From Aralia elata (lineage: Eukaryota > Streptophyta > Magnoliopsida > Apiales > Araliaceae): a DNA stretch of 64,000 nucleotides. The translations under genes were made by a program, and so were the position numbers. Positions 12,691 to 24,600 of this stretch are shown piece after piece (position 1 is the stretch's first letter; the number at the start of each line of letters is the position of its first letter). The stretch spans positions 248,001 through 312,000 of the forward strand of contig JAVJAP010000125.1 of NCBI GenBank assembly GCA_034770075.1. The letters run 5' to 3'. A model generated the notes under the pieces. That model was not told the origin of the DNA. It was given only the letters and a program-made list of their open reading frames with translations, and did no database searches.

Positions 12691-15600
12691 TACTTCACTC
12701 AGAATATCATATGTTTCAAGAGGAACAAATAAAAGAGAAATGAAATCCTTACACTTCCTCAGCAAGAACTGCCAAAAGGATTTACAAAAGTATCCGTTAG
12801 ATTCTATCTCTTCAAGAAGGGAGGTTTCATCAATGGATCGATTAATACATGTGGCATACTGGCATGTGAGTCTAACTTAGCAATTAAACTGAGACAAGTT
12901 TACTTCGTTCTCATTCTTCTTTTTCTCTTTTGGTTAATAAATAAATGAATGACAAGTAAAAGTATTTACTACAAGTACCAAAAACAATGGGAACAATACA
13001 TGCTCACTAGCGCGTATGAACAAAGGCACCAAGCCCAAAAAAAATGAATAATAATGTCTGGGGCGCTGTATAAAAACTCAGAAAATTACACCGAATAAAC
13101 GTAATAAAGGAACACGTGCAGTCTGGGACACAAATTGCTCTTCCACAGAGATAAAGTACTCAGAATTAAGAGCTTCATCTTGTGTATAAGAAGCTCCTCC
13201 CTATTTACGTGTCGTCTTTCTTGCGTATCTATTTGCTATACATCTTTATTTAAGCTTCTTGTTGGTGTGGCTAAGTCTCTTGAGCGTATCGTTGCTTGGG
13301 ATCAGGTTTGTCGTCCAAAGAAGGAAAGGGGTCTAGAGGTGGGGAATCTTGTGCCAAAAAAAAACTCTCACTAGCAAGATGGTTGTGGCGGTTTCCTTTG
13401 GAACCAACTTCTCTTCGGCCGACATAAAGAGATTGTAAGAGCAAATATGGTGTGCATTGGAATGGGTGGAATGTGAATCCTACTCATAATGTTGTCAGTC
13501 ATGGTAGCCTTGGAAATTCATTTTAGGTATATTAGGCTTGATGATGCTCCTCTGGTAACATCATTTCTGAGGTCATTCAATCTCTCTTCCTTTCAAAATG
13601 TGCCTATTGCTTATATAATGTGCCTGTTGATCGTTTTGTTCATTGGAAGGGGAATCTTTCACTTGGAACTTTCTTTTCTTTAAACATTTAAATGATTGAG
13701 GCAAATGATTTAATTGCTCTCTTGGACCTTCTCAGTCAGGTTTGCCTTTCTTCTTCTACTCGTGATAGGAGACTATGGTCTTAGGATTCTTCACATAATT
13801 TTACTTGCGAGTCTTTTTTTGATTTTCTTATTTGCATTCGATCTCCTACTTATTTTTCCTAAATATATTTGAAAGGCCAGAGGTTCCCCTGAAAAATTAA
13901 GACTCTTTATTTTGTCAGCAGTTCTCAGTTGTCTGCTTGAAGCAAAGGAGAAGGCCATACAAACGCTTGTGCCCAGATATGTTCGTCATCTGTAGGCAAA
14001 ATTCAGCATCTTTTTGGAATTTCTGAGGAAGCTTGGGTGTCCCTTTACTCCTTGGAGAGTTTACTTCTGGTTAGATTTTGGTGTTTTGGAAAGCACAAAA
14101 ATGCCAAGATACTTTGGAAGTGTCCTTGTGTCTGCCATTTCATGAGCATATGGACAGAAAGAGATGCTAGAATCTTCAATGATACCTATCTCCTATTCCT
14201 CGTCTTTGGGAAGGGTACTTCACTTGTTCAAAACATCCATTTGTTCTTCATGGTTTCCTTCCTATTTTCTAGCATCGTTGTGGGCTTCATCTATGGGAGC
14301 CTTCAGAGGAGTTGCTATTTCAGATGTTCATCAAGATTGGCGAGCAGTGCTTCATTAGCTTTTCTAAATTTCTTTCTTGCTTTTCTGTATTTTCTAGCTT
14401 GTATTTCTTTGGAGGACCCTTGTCCTCCTTTCATGGTTCGAAAAGGCGTTTGAGGCGTGCCTCGTAGCGAGGCGGGAGGAACTGGAGGCGAGGCTACCGC
14501 ATCAGGGAGGAAAGTAGGGGCGTGCACCTTTTTGGGCTGAGGCTTACGCCTCAGTGCGACACGCCTCGAGGCGTGTCGAGGCGCGACTGCTTCTTCAGAC
14601 TCCGAGAGGAGAGGAGGAAGAAGAGAAGAAGAGACGCGAGAGGAGGAAGAAGAGATGCGAGAGAGGAAAAGAAGAGAGAGTCAGATCTGATGATCTGAGA
14701 TCAGATCTGGCAAATAAAATATCCCATGGAAAATTACAGTTAGGTACCCCATAGTTTTTATAGACTTTTAATTTAGTCCCTCATGTTTTTTGAAAGTTCA
14801 AAATAGCCCCTATAAAATTACATATAAGTCCCTGTAGTTTTGTTTTTCTTCCATTTCAGCCCCTGCTCCTTTTATGTATTTTTCTTCTTTCTGATAAAAA
14901 TTTTCTTTTATCCAAAAAAATAAGAAGAAACTTCTTTCTTGGCCCCTTCTACGTTAACCACATCATACAATGGACATCATATCCATGTCCCTGGAGCTTC
15001 CCAATCCTCTTGTTAGCTCTCCAACCTTTCTAGCTACCCATTAATATCTCAATGCAACTCAGTTCTGACCAGATAATCTGAACAAAGCAAGTAGCAAAGG
15101 CCAGATACCCCTCATGCCTCGTAGAGAAAATGGAGGTAATAGGTCAAATAATCCACATTCTACAGGTAGGATACTAGCCAATATGGTATCCTGCCTGGAC
15201 TACCAAGTGTATGAATGGGTAGTATTGGGTATCTAAGCTGCCATCCATACAAGAATTGGAACTTCCAAAGCAGCTTTAGTGCAACAAAAGGTCCTCAAAT
15301 AGAGAATAAGTGGTCCTTCCAGCCCTCTACTGTCAATCTGTCATATATTCTACACCCTCTCCCAAGGATGTATTACACATACAGCAGCAAAAAGCCCAAT
15401 AACAGAGTAACAGTCACCATGGTTAGTGCAGGACACTTTTTTTAACCTTTTATGGGTAATTTAGGGCCCAACTGCCCAAGTATGGAGATTGGAACCAGCA
15501 ACCTTCAAATTATTCCTCAAGGCCTTTGCTACTTTTAATTAGTTTTTTAGATAAGCATTGACTAAAATTAAGTAAAGCTATGAACATTTTGAGCTTGAAA

Positions 15601-18600
15601 ACGTCTCTAACTGGCTTCAAAAACTAAATAATAATCTTATATTCTTGAATGGAGTATTAAAATTTCCTGGAAATCACTTCTTCTAAAGAAGATTATTCTA
15701 GTTCCATTAACTAAATCAATGTAACAAGAAGCCTGTAATGTGGACATTCAGAGTAGGAAATCGTCTATGAAGAAAACAAAAACTAAGGGGCCTCCTCATG
15801 TGTAATATATCGTGAATGCTATAACATATACTGCAAAAATAAATATTATTCAGCTAGCTAATCGGAAAAAAATAATAATAAATAAATAAATAAATAAAAT
15901 TCCAACCAAAGGATAATTTAACTATATCTAATTAATATGATTTATTTATTTATTTATTTTATGATAGCAATTACTGAAACAAAGTACATACAAATAACAA
16001 AAATATACAAGTAGATTGCTTTTTCATACAGCAAGACATCACATATAAACAATAGTCTAACTATACTAGCTTGTCACCTGAATGTCTTTTTCTGAAAGCT
16101 TATCATGCTCATAACGATCTGGAAGATTGTTCAAGTGCTGCAGATGAACAAAAAAAATCAGTGAGCATTATCTATACATTATCTAACTGATATCTACAGA
16201 ACTTGTGAAAAATAAAATAAGCAACAAACCTTTTCAAACTCTGTATAGGTATCCCCAGGTGTTACAGACATCAAAGTTGATAAAGAACGTATTGCCGCTT
16301 CTTGTTCAAGATGATTGGCCCTCATTAATCCCATCGGTCCTAGCAAACCCTACAAAAAGTACACAAAATCAGATAACAAGTACATTTTTACTTTCAGGAG
16401 TCAACCATCTAGTATGTTGCAAGGATATTTTGTGACCAAAATAATTTCATCCGATGCATCAAATCTATTACATTCTGCGTGATATTATTATATTTGTGGT
16501 CAGCAAGAGTGTTGAATGGGAATATTCGAATTGTCAAAGCAAAAAACTAACATAATAATAAAGGAATTAGTGTCCATAAGTCTCTTTAACACTCGTGCCC
16601 TGGAAAATGATATACACAGAGCAACACAGGCCTAAGATAAGGAGAAATTTGGAAATTTAAATCTATACAAAATGTTCTGATTTCAATGTTATGCCCATCA
16701 CACCCACACAAAAACTAGAGGACGAATAAGTCGCACCAACTCAGTTTTAGTTGTTTTAGATAAACAGTCACACCAGCTCATTCTACACCATTTATATACA
16801 TTTATAAATATCATTACCTAACACTGATTTGCGACACGAAGAGTCCACAAACAGACTTAAAATTGATGGGCACGGGGGTTTTGGGATGAAGGATAAATAT
16901 CACACAGATAATTTCACACAAAACTCAATCAATTTTAATTATTCAATGTATCAAAATAATGAAGTACATCACTATTTATAATACTCCTAGACAACTTTCC
17001 TAACCTAAATTGGATTCTAATAAGATAACTACAAGTTAAATAAGATTACAAATTAAATAAACTAATTAAAATATAACTTCTAACTCATGGGCTTCCAAAG
17101 CCTTTTATATTGTTCTAACCAATTTTCATGGGCTCGTCCTACACCAGTTCTCCTCCACTGAGAAAAACTCGACTCCGTCGGGTTAAAAACATCAACACAA
17201 GAATAAGCACGCTGAATCACCAAGGAATTCTATGCAAGCTTCAAATTTGACATGTCGATAGCACAAGAAAAAGTGAACTTGGTATTGCCTTTGATAATCA
17301 AATAGATATTAGCACGAACATCACGTTGCGCATGACGATCCCATAGCCATGTACGCCCAAGATAATGTGACAAACCTTAAGGGGTAGAACATCACACATA
17401 ACAGTATCCTTAAACTTGCCAACTAAAAATGTAACCAAACACCTCTGAGTAACCCGCAACTTTGTATTAGTAATCCATGCAACATCATACGGCTCCGGGA
17501 GAGGTTCAACTTTTAACCCAAGTTTCTTAACTGCTTCCTCGGAGATAACATCCGTACAACTTCCAGTATCAATCACAAGAGAACATACATGTCATGCACA
17601 TTTGACTCTCGTCTGAAAAATTCGCCCATGATGGATTTTAGGATCATCCTTATGTTTTTGAGCAATAAGTAAAGATCGAAGAACACCTAAACATCCTTTC
17701 AAATGAACATCAGCTTCCAAATCCTACTCATCGGACTCATATTCGACGTCTAACGGCTTGCAAACCTCTTCGCCTAAATCAATTTTCCCAAACTCTTTAT
17801 TAACAATAGCAAGTTGCCTAGAGGGAGAAAAGGCAACATTCATCTTCGGGGAAGGACACTCACAAGACATGTGACCAAAACCACGACAGTTATAGCACCT
17901 AAACGTATGGTTATGGTTGTTGCTGGCATTAGAAGAGCCCGGGGCATGATTAGGCATGCTAGTAGCTAAAGGGCTCGCTGACAATCTTTCCACGAGCCTG
18001 TTTTTAATGGGCTCCACAAAAGTACGGTCACTCTGTGTTTGGACTGGCATTGGAGGCCTAACAGAATTCCTTTTCAAATTATCCTCCACTTGGGTGGCAA
18101 CTTGAACGGCATCATCCAAGAGCAAGAGTTTACCTGAAACTACACCACCTGCAATCTCTAGATTCAATCCTAGACGAGTACATGGAAATTAAAACTTCTT
18201 CAACCCAAGGAAATTCGGACCTTGTAACCAAACTGTAGAACATCGAAGTATACTCGGCTACAGATTTTCTTCCTTGCACCAACTCAGTTAACTGCAAATA
18301 TGCTCCTTGCTTAGAATCCGAAGGCACAAAACGACGTGCAAATGCAACTTTCATATCTTCCTATCTTCTCGCAGCTGTATATAAATTTTGCTGATGTTGA
18401 TCCCATCGAATACGAGCTGCCCCTTTCAACTTCACGTCAGCAAAGAAAAGTTTTCTTTCATCGGACAATTCATACCAATGAAAGAAGCTCTCCAAACTAT
18501 GAATCCAATCGAACAATACCTCAAAACCATTATCACCATTGAAATCTCCAACATCTAATTTCGCTACTTTATCCACTGCATTCATCCTAGGATTTGGAAC

Positions 18601-21600
18601 ATGAGGATTAACTCGTGGATTAGGGTCATGTTGTTGTAGTCTCATATGATTAAGATTCGGAATGGGGTCCTTAAAATTCTTATGAGCATCTTCTTGTCCC
18701 TTATCGACGCGTTCCGTGAGTACGTCAACTTTTGCTACAAGTGTTGTAATAGAAGCGTGAACATTTGTTGCATTTGCAGCGTGAACATTTGTTGCATTTG
18801 CAGCAAGTGTTGTAATTGAATCTTCAATACTTTTGAGACGCTCATCTTGTTGTGACATATAAGCATCAAGTTTGGCGTTAATTTCTCTAGCATTTACCAT
18901 GATTCCTGCAAATAAAAATATAGAACTTTTTTTTCCTTTTTTTCTTTTTTTAGGGGCTTAAGTGCAAAAAATATAAAGAAACAGGGACTAAACTGAAACT
19001 AATGAAACTTCAGGGGCTGGAATTGAAGAAGACAAAAGTACAAGGACTGATATGTTAAATTTTAGGGGTATTTTAAAATTTAAGAAAACTTGGGGAACTA
19101 AACTAGTAAACTATAAAAAACTTTGGGTACCTAACTGTAATTTACCATGAGATATTTAGTTCTCCAGATCTTCTATTTTATTCTTCACGTCACGTGAGGT
19201 TAAGGAGCAACAGCTTGGAGATGAAAAGGCTAAAGAACTCTTCTACAAAGATGAGATGTCGGCGGCAATGACGTGACCTCAACGTTGGCGACGGTGGTGG
19301 ATACCAGTAGCGTCAACTTTTCTTCTCCTCTTTTTGTTTATATGTCTGTGGCTGTTTAGGGCCAAATTTGAGTTGCGATTTTTTTTTTCGATGACCTTTG
19401 GTTTGTTTAGGTCGCCGTTCGAAAATACTGGGCTCGTCTTTTGTTGCTAAAAGTGGCGGCTAAGGTTTTTCTGTTTATGTAGTTGCGGCTAAGGTTTTTC
19501 TGTTTGTGTAGTTGATGTCTGAGGAAGGGTTTGGACCAAGTCTGTGTTTGGCAGATTAAAGGCTTATGGTTGGTGTTTATGTTTTCTGTTTTGACAAGAT
19601 GCAAATATGTTGGGTAGATTTGATGTAGCAGCAGTGATGGGCTTGGTGCGGCTAGGGGTTTGTGGCTAAGATTTAGGCAGTGATGACAATGATTTTGGGA
19701 CAGTGGTAGGGGCGGCAGAAGGTGGTGGGTTGGGTTAGGCTCTGATACCAAAATGATGGGGACGGGGGTTTTGGGATGAAGGATAAATATCACACAGATA
19801 ATCTCACACAAAACTCAATCAATTCTAATTATTCAATGTATCAAAATAATAAAGTACATCACTATTTATAATACTCCTAGACAACTTTCCTAACCTAAAT
19901 TGGATTCTACTAAGATAGTTACAAATTAAATAAGATAACTACAAATTAAATAAACTAATTAAAATATAATTTCTAACTCATGGGCTTCCAAAGCCTTTTA
20001 TATTATTCTAACCAACTTTCACAGGCTCGTCATACATCAAAAATTCCTTGCATGAGTAATTTTATAGTTTTATTTAATTTACAACTTATGAACAAAATCA
20101 TGTAGATTCATTATTTTTGATCCTCTGCAGAAACGGTAATCAATTCCACCATCCAGAAACTTAACAATAAAAACCTCAACAATATAGCCTTCAGAAAACG
20201 ATAGAATAAAGGTTAAATTTACCTTGCAAATATTACCCAAATCGGCCATGATAAGACCAGTGACATCAAAACCATGCTTTTGCAAACACTTCTGCAACCT
20301 CTGCAAAAGGTTGGAGGAGAAAACAACAGTCAAAAAAAATATTTCAGACATCCAAGCATAAATAATAATAATAATACTAATAAACTCTTTTTTCGCATAA
20401 CCATTGGCAGAGAATTTAGATAGCAGATCAGGTAGAATGCAATCTTAACAAATGAAAACCATGATCTATAAGTATAACTAACTGATATGCTATTAGCATT
20501 GATTTGAAAAAGATATTAGTACACAAAAAATGTGCCACAACTCGCAAGATAAATTGTTATCCTCTAATATGAATAGTACTTGTCATACTTCAAATGATTT
20601 TTCGCTATTTTTGCTATCTTTTCCTGATACTTTAAAGGATTATTTGAAGATTTTTGTTGGCACTAACCTCAAGTGCGTAGTATGGACAAACTTTCAAATA
20701 TTTCGCAGATTTTTAGGAAAGTGTTTTCCTGATACTATAAAGATAAATCGTTATATATATAGTATCAACTGGTTGTCCTTTATTTTATTTTTTATTTTTG
20801 GACATGAACTGGTTGTCCTTTATTAAGGGCTGCTTTTTCTTCCATGATTCTTACTATTTTTCGGGATTCCCTATCCTCACATTGTATATTTTCCTCCATT
20901 TCTTATAAAATCATTCTATTTATATAAATTCTTTTTTAAAAAAATATCTCACATGTATAAATGGCTATTGTTTGTTCATTGTTGAGGACACTATTTTACT
21001 TCATATCAGTGTTCTAAAATCTCCACTTAGGTCCAATTAATCCCCGCCTAAACGCTAGGCGGTCCTCTACGACCTCGATTTGGCTAGGCGTGGGGCCTAG
21101 GCAAAATCAGACCTCTACTTTGAAACTCTACAATACTCAAATTAAATTTGTTAAGCATTAAAAGATTGTTTTTGGGCAAAGGTGCATAATTGCCCCCGAG
21201 GTTTTCGCGTTCAGCCCATTTAGCCCTTGAACCTTTTTTTTTGATCCCTAGATGCCCCTGACGTTGTAAAATGTAGTTCAACTATGCCCCTCCCGTTAAA
21301 AAAAATTCCAGCTAGACAAACGGTTGTACTACAGCTCTCTGATGTGGCAAGATTTGCTGATGTGTTGACAATGTTGGATAGGCTACTCTGTTGTTTTTCT
21401 ACTTTATAGGCTTTGTTTCTATGGATTACATTATTACTTTAATAAGTTATTAACCAAATTGATCAAGTTTTTAGAGAGAGAAACCTCTCTCGTCTTTGTT
21501 CAGGGGTTAATCCATCATCTTTCCCCTGTTTGCCTTTGTTGCCAGCTCTGGCTTGAGCCCTTTCTCGATCTCAATCTCTTTGGTTTCCGCGTTAACTTTA

Positions 21601-24600
21601 ATTAAGGCTCAAACAAATATCTATGCTAAAAATCCAATCTTGCTGAAGAAATAGTCTAAGTTGAAACTAACGACAGAGAAAATGGGGAAAATATATATTT
21701 CCAATTATTGAAAAAGAATTAATTATCTTTTCAAATCAACTATGTTGTTTGCTGTTAGAACCTCAAATCTAAGGGGTCAAAACAAATAAAAAAACATATC
21801 TTTATTTGAAGAACAGTACAAAACAACAAATTAGTTAATAAAAAAAAAATCTTTTTCTATTTCCCCAATTTTCTCAGCAACCAAACAGAACAAAGAAGAA
21901 AGAAAAGGGTGATCTAAAATCAGAGGAAAGAAACATATCATAAGAATATGAGACATTCTTGATTCTTGAACAGAGCCCAAGAAAAAGATTCAATCGACAA
22001 CTCCACCACCACCCCCACAAAAAGAAATCACCGTCGAATCAACCTGCAACCACCCCAAAATACCACCATACAAAAAATACCGTCGAATCAACCCACAACC
22101 ACCCCCAAAATCACTATCAAAACTCAGATCTTCCATGGCTACGAGCCACCATCAAATCAACACCACCAAATCCACTAGATCCACAACTATTACCAACATG
22201 CGCCACCACTACCTCATCAAAACTACCATTTTCACCATTTGTAGATTGGGTGAACTGAGAAGATAAAAGAGAGAGGAGAGAAAATAAACAGAAGAGAGAG
22301 AAAGAAAAGACTTGAGAATGAGCAGAAGAGAGATAACACTGTTTGTCTAGCTGGAATTTTTTAGCAGGAGGGGCATAAGTTGAGTTACATTTTACAACGT
22401 CAGGGGCATCTAGGGACCAAAAAAAGTTCAAGAGCTAAATGGGCCGAACGCGAAAACCTCAAGGGCAATTATGCACCTTTGCCCGATTGTTTTTTGATAA
22501 TGTTTCATGTAAAATTTAAAAAAAAAAAAATTACATCTACAATATGATTTGTATAGCATAACAAGTATGTACAATAGAAAAATAAATATGAGACCGCCAA
22601 AGAAAACACCTAGTCCGCCTTGGGAAACTCCTAGGCACTAGGCGAGCTCCCTCCGCCACCTAGGTCCACCTAAAGATTTTTGGAACACTGCTTCATATGT
22701 TGGAAATTGTTTTTTTAAAATTCCCATGGCTTTAGGGATGGCGAGAGATTTAGGACGGAACGATGTAAGGCCAATTGAATATAAAGAAACTATATTAACC
22801 TACACGAAAATAAAAGAGGAGAGGGTAGAGCAACAGTAACTATCAGCTTATAGAATAAAATTAAATTGACATTTCCACTGATTGTTAAAATAGAAGTTAT
22901 TTCACAGATGACAACAGTAACCAAGTGTAACTTAAAATTCCATGTTTTCAAGTAGATTTCAAAATAAAAATTAATTAATTTACAAAAAAAACAGAAATCA
23001 TAAAAAATCTGATGCAACAGGATAAAGATATCAGCAAGAAAAGACGGAACATATTATACTTTTATTTGTAGAAGAGTTACCTTCCACACTGCATTTCTTT
23101 TTGCTGTACCAACCAGACATGGATGATGAGAGCAGAATATAATTCGTAGGAACGCACTAGGAGTCGCAACCAGAACCGCAGGTGATATCACAAGTAAAGC
23201 CTTCACCAGAACCTCCACAGATGGAATGAAAGGAACTTGAGTATCCAATGCAGTCTCTGACTCACTGTAGACCACATAGTTAAATCAATCTAGCAAGAAA
23301 TATAAGGGAATATGGAAAAATATTTCCAAGATACTTTTGGAATACTAAGAATTAAGAAACACTAATTGAATAAGTTAAGGCAATGGGCTTTTTCAATCTT
23401 TACAAGCATTCCGAACAATCATCCCAGAAACAATCAACAGTGATCATTCTCCATACTGAAATATAACAATATCAAACTGATTCAAGTTCAAGAAACTTTT
23501 TGCTCCTTTAAGATATACATATAGACGTACATATATATATATATGGTAAAAGATTCCTAAGGACAATCTTAGATAAGGTATCTAAGGTCGCTTCAAATAT
23601 GAAATGTTGATCTTCACTTAACAATACAACTGTACATATACAAAGAGCATGCAAAAATATGAATATGTATAATTTTTCACACAATTTAGTGATATGATAC
23701 ATCGACTATATAATAATACAAAATAATCAAATATGAGCCATCAAAAGTATACTAATTTTACACCGTTATAATAATGGTGCTCCACAACCCTAATTTGTCT
23801 GAAAAATTTTCATATTTTTGCACTCTTTGCATCCGTACGGTTGTATTGTTAAGTGTATAAAAATCACATCAATTTTAAGTTATGTAAGGTCGACCTTAGG
23901 AGTTTTTTACCGCCATATATACATGGAGAATGATTCATTGCCAAAGTTGGCTATAAATCTTTATGAAGCCAACTGATATCTCACCATTTAAACCAAGATC
24001 ATGTGGGCGTAGGTATATTTGGCTACTAAACCGTCCATCAAACATTTTGGAGGACGGAAACAAACTGTATGGCTCAGGAATAATTACTGCCCCTCATTAA
24101 GAAAAAAAATAATTTTTAAAAAAAAAATACACATCCGTTGACCAGCTAGTTTACAGTATCCTACAACAACATGCCAACTCAGCCATGACCATGATATGAT
24201 TTATTTTTTATGTTGGTTGACTTTTTTTCCACGCAAAGTAAATCTTCATGTGTTATCAAGTTCCTTGATTTTCTACATACATACTGAGTTGGCATGATCT
24301 TATCAGATGTTGTAAACTAATAGTTTCACTGACAGACCTTGTATAATTTATTCTCTTATTGCAATCTGGTTCCCCTAAAGACATAACTTGAAGGTGTACA
24401 ATGCTTGAGTTGAGACACTCCAAATTACTCTTAAAATGATGCCTTTGCACTTTTGCAGTCAATATTCATTGGCTGCTGACTGCTCAAGTCCTATTGAGTT
24501 TAATAGTTTATGTATAGAACACCCATAGCGGGTTTTTTCATTATTTTAAACGGTGAGTTTGTAAAAATAACAAAGAAAGACAGTATTAAATTACAACTTA

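Larger units (their letters stand above)
12517..16077 (-). other. GCN1 intron E15-E16, 3.6 kb
   Basis: Holds a (GT)n(AT)n microsatellite (12657-12691), a plus-strand LINE fragment (13230-14420), a GC-rich GAGGCG block (14430-14620), a repeat shared with the TR-GAG element (14719-14880), and (AATA)n/(ATTT)n tracts near 15879-15960. The rest, about 14900-15870, is unremarkable AT-rich sequence. Confidence 0.7.

Noticed and set aside
19407..19811. 134-codon minus-strand frame rich in Pro, His and Leu
   Set aside because: It runs across the edge of the TR-GAG 5' LTR and its untranslated leader; composition looks non-coding.
21959..22431. Overlapping frames of about 100 codons on both strands
   Set aside because: They arise from CCACC-rich simple sequence and the inverted end of a MITE; no domains.
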